A DNA stretch of 15,572 bases from Methylococcaceae bacterium (GCA_005792805.1 SXQV01000063.1:1-15572), one strand, 5' to 3'. Positions 8,629-15,462 are shown, numbered from the stretch's first letter. The notes: generated by a model from the sequence alone, not told the origin. A program made the numbers and translations.

Positions 8629-8660
8629 TTTATCGGTGTTTGGTTACAGCTTGATGAAAT
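8629..8660 (-). promoter_or_regulatory. Pho-box-like promoter of pstCAB
   Basis: On the minus strand, 8660 to 8643 reads ATTTCAT-CAAG-CTGTAAC. It matches the PhoB consensus CTGTCAT-N4-CTGTCA(C/T) at 11 of 14 repeat positions with the exact 7+4+7 layout. Eight bases further on is GATAAA (8634-8629), or TAAAGT (8632-8627) if the more usual 10-bp gap applies; either could be the -10. This places the start of transcription roughly 30-35 bp before the pstC start codon. The consensus is established for E. coli PhoB; its use here is inferred. Confidence 0.5.
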
Positions 8661-8729
8661 TATGATGTTGCCGGTCATCGATGGGTTTAATCCAGGTGGC
8701 AGCGCATCCTTTGTTTTCAGCATAGAAAT

Positions 8730-8757
8730 AAGCCTGTCACATTTGCATGTCAGGCTT
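8730..8757. repeat. operator-like inverted repeat in the divergent spacer
   Basis: AAGCCTG at 8730-8736 is mirrored exactly by CAGGCTT at 8751-8757, and the symmetry continues to AAGCCTGnCA / TGnCAGGCTT. The centre-to-centre distance of 21 bp is about two helical turns. It contains two TGTCA words, but 13 bp apart and not the 11 expected of a Pho box. It could be a binding site for a dimeric regulator between the divergent units. Confidence 0.35.
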
Positions 8758-8791
8758 GCTGACACGAGACGGCCATGAAATGGAGAGAGTC

Positions 8792-8980
8792 ATGATGGGT
8801 GGAGATGAACTGACAGAAGGCTATCTTTATGAGGCCGCTTCATACGATGACGATTTTCCTTGTGAGAGTGAGGAAGAGGGTTGTGCCGACACCCAGGATG
8901 GGCGCGATGCCATCAGTCCATTTACGGCTTTGCATTGCGCGGTGAATTTTCTGGCTGGAACTACTTCCCGTCAACGTTGA
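8792..8980 (+). CDS. possible small acidic protein, unknown function
   Basis: A 62-residue frame with a good Shine-Dalgarno (GGAGAG at 8782-8787, about 4 nt before ATG 8792); the frame can also be opened at an ATG at 8747 with a poorer context. The product is strongly acidic in the middle ('YDDDFPCESEEEGC'), has three cysteines and no membrane segment or signal peptide. I recognise no family. It sits in the spacer between divergent pstC and the second pstB, reads toward pstB, and is followed 1 bp later by a 7-bp inverted repeat. It may be a real small gene or chance coding; conservation is needed to tell. Confidence 0.35.
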   Translation: MMGGDELTEGYLYEAASYDDDFPCESEEEGCADTQDGRDAISPFTALHCAVNFLAGTTSRQR

Positions 8981-8981
8981 A

Positions 8982-9007
8982 CTTGCCTGACCGTCACTTG
9001 AGGCAAG
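8982..9007 (+). terminator. hairpin after the small ORF
   Basis: CTTGCCT (8982-8988) pairs perfectly with AGGCAAG (9001-9007) across a 12-nt loop, starting just after the small ORF stop. The following bases are GGGGTGACCGTTTC with only later T-rich sequence, so it is a weak candidate terminator or a structured leader for the second pstB. Confidence 0.25.
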
Positions 9008-9175
9008 GGGTGACCGTTTCTATTTTGACAGGATTTTCTGCACGGCCCTCGCCAATCTCCGTCAATAGGCCAAATTCACCCTCTTTGCCCGGAGCTACGG
9101 TATGTCTGTCCCTGGCCGCTAACAGGTTGAGTTTGCAACCAGGGAAATCTGATTTGTTGCTAATGGATACTTGTT
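9008..9175. other. leader of second pstB, no gene seen
   Basis: This stretch holds no credible ORF. A nested hairpin GGTTG/CAACC (about 9125-9140), flanked by CCCT and AGGG, lies 35 bp before the second pstB. I looked for 11-bp-spaced CTGTCA heptamers and found only isolated partial hits (CCGTCAC at 8991, CCGTCAA at 9059), so no Pho box is called. The promoter of this unit is not identified. Confidence 0.4.
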
Positions 9176-10081
9176 ATGGCCCTGAACCCTGTCATTGAAA
9201 CCCGTCGCGGCTTTACATCCCGCTCAGAACTTTTCCAATACCGGTTTCAGGCAAGAGGCTCACAAGCGACCGTTGCCAGAGAGTCTCTTCAGGACGCACC
9301 CGCTCTCAACGAGGGGAAAGCATCCCAACCCCGGGTAAGCTGTCAAGGGATCAACGTGACTTATCGGGGGAGTCGCGTTCTTCATAACGTCCACCTGGAC
9401 GTAGGACAAAACGAAGTACTCGCCTTGATCGGTGCTTCGGGCTGTGGAAAATCAACTTTCCTGCGCTGCTTGAACCGGATGAATGACACCCTGCCTGAGT
9501 GTCGGGTTGAGGGCAAAATTCTGCTGAATGCTCAGGATGTTTACGCCCCCGAAGTCGACGCAGTTGGTCTTCGAGCCCAGGTGGGCATGATTTTTCAGAA
9601 GCCAAACCCGTATCCCCAAAGTGTCTACGACAACATTGCGTATGGTCTCAGGATTCATGGCTTATCGACCTGTGCAAGTCACGAGCATGCTTTGGTCGAG
9701 AACGCCTTGCGCCAGGCGGGGGTCTGGAAGGAAGTAATGGATCGGCTGCATCAGCCGGCTTATCGACTTTCGGCGGGACAACAGCAGCGCCTTTGTATTG
9801 CGCGGGCCTTGGCGGTTAACCCATTCGTGATTTTGATGGACGAGCCCTGCTCGGCACTTGATCCCGTGTCAACGGCTATCGTGGAGCGACTGATTGAGGA
9901 GCTCCGGGAAAAATACTCGATCATCCTGGCGGCGCATTCATTACAGCAAGCCGCACGGGTTTCACAACGTACCGCCTTTTTTGATCGGGGCCGACTCATC
10001 GAGGTCGGACCGACCGCCCAGATATTCACGACCCCAAAGGAAACGCTGACAGATGCCTACATCAGCGGACGCACCGGATAA
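9176..10081 (+). CDS. pstB: PstB paralogue, phosphate-type ABC ATPase (second copy)
   Basis: A 301-residue ABC ATPase of the PstB family. Walker A GASGCGKST at 86-94, Q-loop Gln141 in 'GMIFQKPNPYPQS', Walker B VILMDE at 218-223 and H-loop His254 are intact. The signature reads LSAGQ (198-202), not LSGGQ. Like the first copy it has a ~50-residue N-terminal extension, but the extension sequence is unrelated. The cores remain clearly alike, including 'RCLNRMND' and 'QQQRLCIAR', so this is an older duplication or an independently acquired paralogue. It is followed 19 bp later by phoU and has no permease genes of its own. It may serve PstCA as an alternative ATPase, link transport to PhoU, or partner a transporter elsewhere. 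The ATG has only a weak ribosome binding site. Confidence 0.9.
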   Translation: MALNPVIETRRGFTSRSELFQYRFQARGSQATVARESLQDAPALNEGKASQPRVSCQGINVTYRGSRVLHNVHLDVGQNEVLALIGASGCGKSTFLRCLNRMNDTLPECRVEGKILLNAQDVYAPEVDAVGLRAQVGMIFQKPNPYPQSVYDNIAYGLRIHGLSTCASHEHALVENALRQAGVWKEVMDRLHQPAYRLSAGQQQRLCIARALAVNPFVILMDEPCSALDPVSTAIVERLIEELREKYSIILAAHSLQQAARVSQRTAFFDRGRLIEVGPTAQIFTTPKETLTDAYISGRTG

Positions 10082-10086
10082 TTTAC

Positions 10087-10092
10087 AAGGAG
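10087..10092 (+). promoter_or_regulatory. Shine-Dalgarno of phoU
   Basis: AAGGAG, 8 nt before the ATG at 10101. It fixes the phoU start there; the in-frame extension to 10053 would overlap the pstB end without a ribosome binding site. Confidence 0.8.
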
Positions 10093-10100
10093 CTTTCATC

Positions 10101-10793
10101 ATGCATGCGTTTATCGAGGGACATACTTTCAAGCGGTTTGATGGTGAGTTGTCGCATCTACACGTCCTGGTGCTGGAAATGGGGCGGTTTGTGAATACAC
10201 AGCTGACAGACGCACTGCTGGCATTCAAAAACAGGAATCTTGAGCTGGCCCAAGAAGTCATTGATCGTGACATCCATATAGATAATCTGGAGGTCGACGC
10301 AGACGCGGAAATTCTCAAAGTGATCGCCCGCCATTGTCCTGTGGGTTCCGACCTTCGGGTGGTGATTGCCGTATCGAAATGCGTGAGCGATTTGGAAAAG
10401 ATAGGCGATGAAGCCGTCAGGATTGCAAGCTTGATGGCTCAGATGACGGTGGGCTCGGCCGGGCATCTTACCCCTGAACTGATCGTGGACATCGACCATA
10501 TTGGCAACATGGCCCTGTCTAACTACCAGTCAGCGATCGAGTTGTTTGATGTGTGGGACGAGGCCAAAGCCCATCGGGTGATTGATGGGCACCGGCAGAT
10601 GGATGGCGAATTTCAGTCCGAACTCCAGCGGTTGATGACCTACCTCATGGAAGAAACCATCGAGATGGGTCTGGCGGTCAATCTGGTACTGGTTGCAAAA
10701 TCGCTGGATCGCATCACCCACCACGCACTGAATCTCGCCGAGTACGCCATGTTTGAAATCAAGGGGATAGACGTTCGTCTTGCTCAGCCCTGA
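10101..10793 (+). CDS. phoU: PhoU, phosphate signalling regulator
   Basis: A 230-residue all-helical cytoplasmic protein made of two three-helix repeats, aligned along its length with E. coli PhoU (241 residues). PhoU links the Pst transporter to the PhoR/PhoB system and represses the Pho regulon when phosphate is plentiful. The first repeat keeps the ExxxD metal-binding motif in 'DLEKIGDEA' (Glu99, Asp103). The second, normally 'SIERIGD', reads 'SLDRITHHA', giving Asp203 and His207 instead of Glu and Asp; the rest of that helix ('ALNLAEYAMFEIKGIDVR') is well conserved. It lies 19 bp after the second pstB and is probably co-transcribed with it. The family call is firm; the altered motif may change metal content or be tolerated. 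Confidence 0.94.
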   Translation: MHAFIEGHTFKRFDGELSHLHVLVLEMGRFVNTQLTDALLAFKNRNLELAQEVIDRDIHIDNLEVDADAEILKVIARHCPVGSDLRVVIAVSKCVSDLEKIGDEAVRIASLMAQMTVGSAGHLTPELIVDIDHIGNMALSNYQSAIELFDVWDEAKAHRVIDGHRQMDGEFQSELQRLMTYLMEETIEMGLAVNLVLVAKSLDRITHHALNLAEYAMFEIKGIDVRLAQP

Positions 10794-10815
10794 AGCTGGC
10801 TCCGTGATTCGGAAC

Positions 10816-10855
10816 AAGTCATCAATTCTTCATTCGAGCGCAATAATTCTTTCAT
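10816..10855 (+). promoter_or_regulatory. degenerate Pho-box-like promoter before olsB
   Basis: Heptamers AAGTCAT (10816) and TCTTCAT (10827) are separated by a 4-bp spacer in the 7+4+7 PhoB layout, and a closer match, CTTTCAT (10849, 6 of 7), falls exactly two further 11-bp steps on. Eight bases after the first pair is AATAAT (10842-10847), five of six to a -10 box, the same geometry as before pstC. The first pair matches only about 9 of 14 positions, so this is a candidate. Confidence 0.35.
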
Positions 10856-10902
10856 GAATCCTCCGTATCGTGCCGCTTTGAACCGGCCACTACGGACATA
10901 TC

Positions 10903-11694
10903 ATGAAGCAAAGCCCAGCTGATCTGACTAAGCCAACCACGCGACGTTATGTCGCGGAAATCGCCACCCATCTGTCTGATATTCGCGCGGCCCAAGCGCT
11001 CCGGTATCGCATATTCGCGCAAGAGATGGGCGCAACACTGCACAGCCTGATTGACGGTCTTGATGTCGACGAGATCGATGATTATTGCGACCACCTGCTG
11101 GTTCGCGATCTTCGTTCAGGCAGCATCGTCGGCTGTACTCGGCTTCTTCCCGACATCGCGGCGGCCAGGCTGGGCCGTTTTTATTCCGAAGGGGAATTCC
11201 AGTTAGACGGTGTACTGGCCCTGCCAGGACGATTCCTCGAAATTGGCCGTACCTGTGTCGATCCAGCCCATCGCGGCAGTGTGGTTTTGGGCGTGCTCTG
11301 GAATGGGCTGGCTCGCTACGTTCATCAGCACCGCTTCGACTATTTGATGGGATGCGCCAGTATTTCTCCCGGGCCCAGCGGGTTTGCGGTGGGGGCGGTC
11401 TATCGGCAAATAGCGCCAGATCAGTTTGGGCCTGCTGCACTGGCAGTTCGTCCCCTTCAGCCGGTACCGGCCCATCTCCACTGTGTTCGCGACGAGAGCG
11501 GCATTCCGCCGCTGTTGCAGGCGTATTTGCGGCTCGGCTGCTGGGTCTGTGGCGAGCCCTGCTGGGACCCTGACTTCAATGTCATGGATGTCTTCATTTT
11601 GCTTGAGCTCTCCCAGCTACAGGCCCGTTATGAAAAACGGTTTATCACCACTCACACGGAGGTCGCCCATGACATTATGCCGGGTATGGTTTAG
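10903..11694 (+). CDS. olsB: OlsB, L-ornithine N-alpha-acyltransferase
   Basis: A 263-residue GNAT-fold enzyme (Acetyltransf_5 group). OlsB moves a 3-hydroxyacyl chain from acyl carrier protein to the alpha-amino group of ornithine, making lyso-ornithine lipid, the first step of ornithine-lipid synthesis. Family marks are 'LRYRIFAQEMGA' at 33-44, the acidic 'DDYCDHLLV' near 59-67, and 'EIGRTCVDPAHR' at 113-124. The olsA gene overlaps its 3' end by 26 bp, as expected of an olsBA pair, which confirms the call. The ATG at 10903 has a weak ribosome site. It follows phoU after 109 bp with its own possible Pho-box promoter, fitting the known induction of ornithine lipids by phosphate starvation. 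Related PlsC/GNAT pairs could make other acyl-amino-acid lipids. Confidence 0.88.
   Translation: MKQSPADLTKPTTRRYVAEIATHLSDIRAAQALRYRIFAQEMGATLHSLIDGLDVDEIDDYCDHLLVRDLRSGSIVGCTRLLPDIAAARLGRFYSEGEFQLDGVLALPGRFLEIGRTCVDPAHRGSVVLGVLWNGLARYVHQHRFDYLMGCASISPGPSGFAVGAVYRQIAPDQFGPAALAVRPLQPVPAHLHCVRDESGIPPLLQAYLRLGCWVCGEPCWDPDFNVMDVFILLELSQLQARYEKRFITTHTEVAHDIMPGMV
11658..11662 (+). promoter_or_regulatory. Shine-Dalgarno of olsA, inside olsB
   Basis: GGAGG, 6 nt before the ATG at 11669. It fixes the olsA start; the in-frame extension back to 11426 overlaps most of the olsB 3' third and encodes no family residues. Confidence 0.8.
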
Positions 11695-12460
11695 AGCTAC
11701 CTTGATTGCCGGCATGTTCCTTTACGGCTTGCTGGCCGTAGGCGTCATCATGCCTTGTCTCCGCTGGATGCTAGGTCGCCGGGCTCAAGCCTGGTGTGAC
11801 CGTATCGTGCAGCAGTGGAATCGAACCGTTTGCAGCATCCTGCACCTCAGGCTTCGTGTTACCGGGTTGCCGGATTCTTCAGCCGGACTGACGGTTGCGA
11901 ACCATCTGTCCTGGCTGGACATCATCGCCCTGGGATCGCTGCAACCCTTTCTGTTCGTGGCCAAACAGGAGGTCGCGGACTGGCCGTTGATGGGCGCTCT
12001 GGCAAAGGGGATCGGCACCTTGTTTATTCGTCGAGGCGATGCGAACCAGTCCGCTGCGGTCAGCGAAACGATGACCTGGCTGTTACGTCGTGGGGTGCGT
12101 CTGTTGGTGTTTCCTGAGGGAACGACGACCAACGGAGATCAGGTCTTGCGATTTCACGGCAAGCTCTTCCATCCCGCTCAACGCGCCCATGTCAGTGTAC
12201 AGGCGATTGCACTGAAGTACTCCGGCATGGCCGGCCACCATGCCCCTTTCATTGGTGATGATGAGTTTCTGCCTCATCTTCTGCGCATCCTGCGATTGGA
12301 CAACGTTGATTTACATGTCCACTTTTGTCCGGCGCTACCGGCGGGCCTTCGACGTGATCAATTAGCCCGAACTACCCGCCTGCAAATGACAGAACATCTT
12401 TATCCCGCTCGCCAGCGGGGCCTGTTTCTGCCCCGGCCTCGTTCATACCCAAGTTTATGA
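11669..12460 (+). CDS. olsA: OlsA, lyso-ornithine lipid O-acyltransferase (PlsC family)
   Basis: A 263-residue membrane-associated acyltransferase. OlsA adds the second fatty acyl chain to lyso-ornithine lipid, giving mature ornithine lipid. It belongs to the 1-acyl-glycerol-3-phosphate acyltransferase family and shows its motifs: the catalytic HX4D in 'NHLSWLD' (His79, Asp84), 'GTLFIRR' near 116-122, and 'FPEGTT' at 148-153. A hydrophobic N-terminal segment near residues 8-30 would anchor it in the inner membrane. The start at 11669 is set by a strong GGAGG site. It overlaps olsB by 26 bp, so the two are translationally coupled. By sequence alone it could act as a PlsC on lysophosphatidic acid; the pairing with olsB points to ornithine lipid. 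Confidence 0.88.
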   Translation: MTLCRVWFRATLIAGMFLYGLLAVGVIMPCLRWMLGRRAQAWCDRIVQQWNRTVCSILHLRLRVTGLPDSSAGLTVANHLSWLDIIALGSLQPFLFVAKQEVADWPLMGALAKGIGTLFIRRGDANQSAAVSETMTWLLRRGVRLLVFPEGTTTNGDQVLRFHGKLFHPAQRAHVSVQAIALKYSGMAGHHAPFIGDDEFLPHLLRILRLDNVDLHVHFCPALPAGLRRDQLARTTRLQMTEHLYPARQRGLFLPRPRSYPSL

Positions 12461-12508
12461 GGCTGCTTAGGCAGGATGCCGATATGCTTTGCAGACGCTC
12501 CATCAGGG

Positions 12509-12524
12509 CCGCCGTTGTCGGCGG
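12509..12524 (+). terminator. strong GC hairpin downstream of olsA
   Basis: CCGCCG (12509-12514) and CGGCGG (12519-12524) form a perfect 6-bp stem on a TTGT tetraloop, 49 bp after the olsA stop. The bases after it (TAAATTC) are only mildly T-rich, so it may be a weak or Rho-assisted terminator for the pstB-phoU-olsBA unit. Confidence 0.35.
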
Positions 12525-12745
12525 TAAATTCAAGGTTGCGAGCAGAATTTATGACAGCGAATGTGATCCTGGCCTTGGTATGGGATCAGCGGGGACATTG
12601 ATAGCGATTGAACGCGGACACCGTTTTCCGGATCCGGCCAACCCCTACTTGGTCAGTGGGTAATATATTTGATGCCACTCTGAGAAATAGAGGGTAGAGT
12701 TCGCCGAACCACGACGGCGTACTTTCCAGGCGCGGGTGCAGGCTT
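12525..12745. other. spacer before the molybdenum hydroxylase gene
   Basis: Nothing well supported is seen here. An AT-rich patch, TAATATATTTGAT at 12661-12673, could hold a -10 element for the downstream gene, but no matching -35 is evident at 16-18 bp. A frame from 12457 to 12663 runs through the hairpin and lacks family features. Confidence 0.4.
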
Positions 12746-15460
12746 ATGACACAAACTAGGCGGGAATTCCTCAAGACCACGGCTGCATCGGGGGTCTTGC
12801 TGGTCTTTTCGAGAATCGAACTTGCCGGACAGGAGGCTTGGGCGGCCACTCTGGACAGACCGCAGGACTGGAAAGGCGCACCCGGCAAAGCCAATTTTCG
12901 GATTGATGGTTTTGCGAAAGTCACGGGCCAGAAAATCTACGCGCGGGATTTTCGCGCTCGCGATCTGCCGGGTTGGCCTCAGGAGGAGCAATACGTTTTC
13001 ATCCTCCGCTCCAATTTCACCGATCGCACCTACGAAGGGCTGGATTTGTCCGACTTGCCGGACGAATTGAAGCCCGTTCGTATCGTGACCGCCGAGGATC
13101 TTGCCGCAGATGGCATCGGGATCGCCAAGGCAGACTTCCCCGAGGGGATGTATCTGGTTCCCAAAGGCCAGGTGCCGGATCATCTGGGCCAACCGGTGGC
13201 CCTGCTTTTCTTTAATGATCGACATGTCATGCAGGCAGCCCGGTCCCAGTTGATGTTCGAACTGGAACCCGCCAGATCCGGCACCGTTGTGAAGCCTGCG
13301 GAACCTTACGTCTACCAGCCCGAAACCAGTTTTGTCCACATCGTCAGGGACGGCCCACAACCCTATGAACAGCGAGTCAAGCTCGCGCAGACCCAGGGAG
13401 GACCCGTCCATCCGGAACAGCCCGGACAGCGCAATGCCGAGGCAATGGCGGGAGTCAAGCTGATCGATGAGAAACTCAAATCAGCCGGCTGGAGGGTCAC
13501 CCAGCATACTTACAACACCCAGCTGATAGATCCCATGTTCATGGAGCCGGAATCCGGCCTGGCATGGCTGGACCGGGGTACCGACACGCTGCACCTGCTC
13601 ATCGGCAGTCAGTCGCCCCAGGGTGATGCCAGTAATGCGGCGGCTCTCTTCGGGGATTCGGGCAGCAAATTCAAGGTGAAGACCGTCGATTTCACCTCCT
13701 GCTATCTGGGGGGCGGTTTCGGGGGACGGGACACCTCCATCTTTTGCCTCTATCTGGCGCTGGCCGCCGCCTATGCCGATCGTCCCGTGCGTATTCTCTA
13801 TGACCGGTTCGAACAGTTCCAGAGCGGAATCAAGCGGCATCCGGTCAAAATCGATCTGACCGTGGCCGTGGATGAGCAGGGAAAATTCAAGGCCCTCCGC
13901 AACCATACCCTGCTGAATGGCGGTGGCCGCATCAATCTGAGTGTCTATGTCGCCCAGGTGGCGGGCTTGAACCTCGCCGGCTGCTATGATTTTCCGCTGG
14001 CGGACATCCTGTCGCAGGCACAGCATACCCGCTCGGTGGGAGCCGGGTCGATGCGAGGTTATGGCGCTTCCATGACCGCGTTCGCGATCGAGTCCATGGT
14101 CGACGAGGTCGCCGATTCTCTCCAGCTGGATCCGATCGAGTTTCGCCGCCGCAATCTGCTTCATCCCGGCTGGTCGATCGTCACGGGCGCGCCCAAGGCA
14201 CCTCCCGGCCTTGATGAGATTTGCCGGAAGGCGCAAGCCCATTCGTTCTGGAAAAACCGGGAAACACTCAAGCGCTCCCGCTCTACCGGAGAGCTGGCTT
14301 TTGGGGTGGGGTTCGCCATTACCATCAAGAACTACGGTACGGGAGCGGATGCCGTCCTGAATGACGTGGCCGTGGATGAGAACGGCCGGATCACAGTCAC
14401 CAGCCATGCCATCGATATGGGCAATGGCTCGGCAACCACCCTGGCGCTGAGCACCGCCAGCAGCCTTGGTGCCAATGCGGATGAAGTTGTCCTGGGAGAG
14501 ATACAGCTCTTCAAGGCGCTGGAAATGGTGGAGTCTTTCGAGGCTCAACCCGACAATCCCCGGTGGACTCCCGTGTTCTTCATGTCGAGCAAGGCCGCCA
14601 CTACTTCCTCGCGCTGGGTACACGGGGTCGAGCAGTCTGCGCAAATACTGTTCGAGACGGGGCTACTCCCGGCAGCCAGGAAAATCTGGGGTGCCCGGGC
14701 AAGTACGCTTACCCCGAAATCCGTCCATTGGCGTGATTCACGGCTGTATGCGCCGGGCTTCAAACCCTTGAGTCTGGCCGAAATTGCCAGGCGGGCCCAT
14801 GCCGATGGGCATGTGGTGGCGGTGACGAACCATGCATTCTTCAGCGCCCGCTGGGTAGAGGCCGATTACACCATCGACGGAATGACCCTGCGCATGCCGA
14901 TTGATGGCCTCGCTGTGCGCAGGGGTGGTAAACCGGCTTATGAAATCATCGACCGCAAGAATCCCCTACTTTTTACCGTGGAAAGCATCTGGGAGGGGAA
15001 TGGGCAAACATTTGGCGCCTGCGCCTGCCTGGTTGGCGTTCAGGTTAACCAGCGCACGGGGGACGTCGTCGTCACCGAGGGGGTCCATTACCTGGCACCC
15101 GGCCGCGTTCTTCAGCGCGATCTGGTGGAAGGGCAAATGGACGGTGCCTTCGCCATGGGTGTGGGACACGCCTTGCTGGAGGATTTACCGCCCTTCGAGG
15201 ATGGCCCATCGAATGGACGCTGGAACCTCAATCGTTACCATGTCGCCTTGGCCAGGGACTGCGCCATTGGCCGCATCGAAAAGGTCATTCTCCCCCCCGA
15301 ATCCCCTGATGCACCGGCCCGGGGGATAGCCGAAGTGGTACTTTGCCCCGTTGCCCCGGCGATAGCCAATGCCGTAGCCCATGCCATAGGCAAGCGCTTT
15401 TATGATCTGCCGATCACCCCCGAAAAGGTTCGGGCCGAACTGGGTGTGACGAGGAGTTGA
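12746..15460 (+). CDS. Tat-exported molybdopterin-binding large subunit, xanthine dehydrogenase family
   Basis: A 904-residue molybdenum hydroxylase large subunit. The N-terminus has a twin-arginine signal: 'TRREFLK', a hydrophobic stretch, then 'EAWAA' near residues 31-35 as a likely cleavage region, so the folded enzyme should act in the periplasm. Molybdenum-cofactor marks are GGGFGGRD at 322-329, 'RGYGAS' at 437-442, and 'RGIAEVV' with the expected catalytic glutamate Glu863, followed by 'PAIANAV'. The usual text around that glutamate is GxGE, so one glycine is alanine here. Family members hydroxylate aldehydes, purines or other heterocycles; I cannot name the substrate. The 2Fe-2S subunit gene follows after 2 bp. 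The upstream hairpin and change of theme suggest it is not part of the phosphate operon. Its start has a weak ribosome site. Confidence 0.88.
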   Translation: MTQTRREFLKTTAASGVLLVFSRIELAGQEAWAATLDRPQDWKGAPGKANFRIDGFAKVTGQKIYARDFRARDLPGWPQEEQYVFILRSNFTDRTYEGLDLSDLPDELKPVRIVTAEDLAADGIGIAKADFPEGMYLVPKGQVPDHLGQPVALLFFNDRHVMQAARSQLMFELEPARSGTVVKPAEPYVYQPETSFVHIVRDGPQPYEQRVKLAQTQGGPVHPEQPGQRNAEAMAGVKLIDEKLKSAGWRVTQHTYNTQLIDPMFMEPESGLAWLDRGTDTLHLLIGSQSPQGDASNAAALFGDSGSKFKVKTVDFTSCYLGGGFGGRDTSIFCLYLALAAAYADRPVRILYDRFEQFQSGIKRHPVKIDLTVAVDEQGKFKALRNHTLLNGGGRINLSVYVAQVAGLNLAGCYDFPLADILSQAQHTRSVGAGSMRGYGASMTAFAIESMVDEVADSLQLDPIEFRRRNLLHPGWSIVTGAPKAPPGLDEICRKAQAHSFWKNRETLKRSRSTGELAFGVGFAITIKNYGTGADAVLNDVAVDENGRITVTSHAIDMGNGSATTLALSTASSLGANADEVVLGEIQLFKALEMVESFEAQPDNPRWTPVFFMSSKAATTSSRWVHGVEQSAQILFETGLLPAARKIWGARASTLTPKSVHWRDSRLYAPGFKPLSLAEIARRAHADGHVVAVTNHAFFSARWVEADYTIDGMTLRMPIDGLAVRRGGKPAYEIIDRKNPLLFTVESIWEGNGQTFGACACLVGVQVNQRTGDVVVTEGVHYLAPGRVLQRDLVEGQMDGAFAMGVGHALLEDLPPFEDGPSNGRWNLNRYHVALARDCAIGRIEKVILPPESPDAPARGIAEVVLCPVAPAIANAVAHAIGKRFYDLPITPEKVRAELGVTRS

Positions 15461-15462
15461 AT

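Noticed and set aside
8735..8752. CTGTCAC...ATGTCAG as a Pho box
   Set aside because: The TGTCA words are 13 bp apart, not 11, and the second half fits poorly. The element at 8643-8660 is better placed and better spaced for pstC.
11426..11668. Extended N-terminus for olsA
   Set aside because: The extension lies in olsB coding sequence in another frame. A strong Shine-Dalgarno and the PlsC-family N-terminus place the start at 11669.
12457..12663. 68-codon frame overlapping the olsA stop
   Set aside because: It has an ATGA overlap that could suggest coupling, but the frame runs through a strong hairpin, shows no domain or structure, and has irregular composition. I do not call it a gene.
12653..13411. 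252-codon minus-strand frame across the start of the molybdenum hydroxylase gene
   Set aside because: It overlaps the Tat signal and N-terminal region of a well-supported gene on the other strand; no domain or ribosome site was seen.
13481..14644. 387-codon open frame on the minus strand inside the molybdenum hydroxylase gene
   Set aside because: It is antisense to a gene with clear family motifs. Long antisense frames are common in GC-rich coding DNA, and the product shows no recognisable domain.
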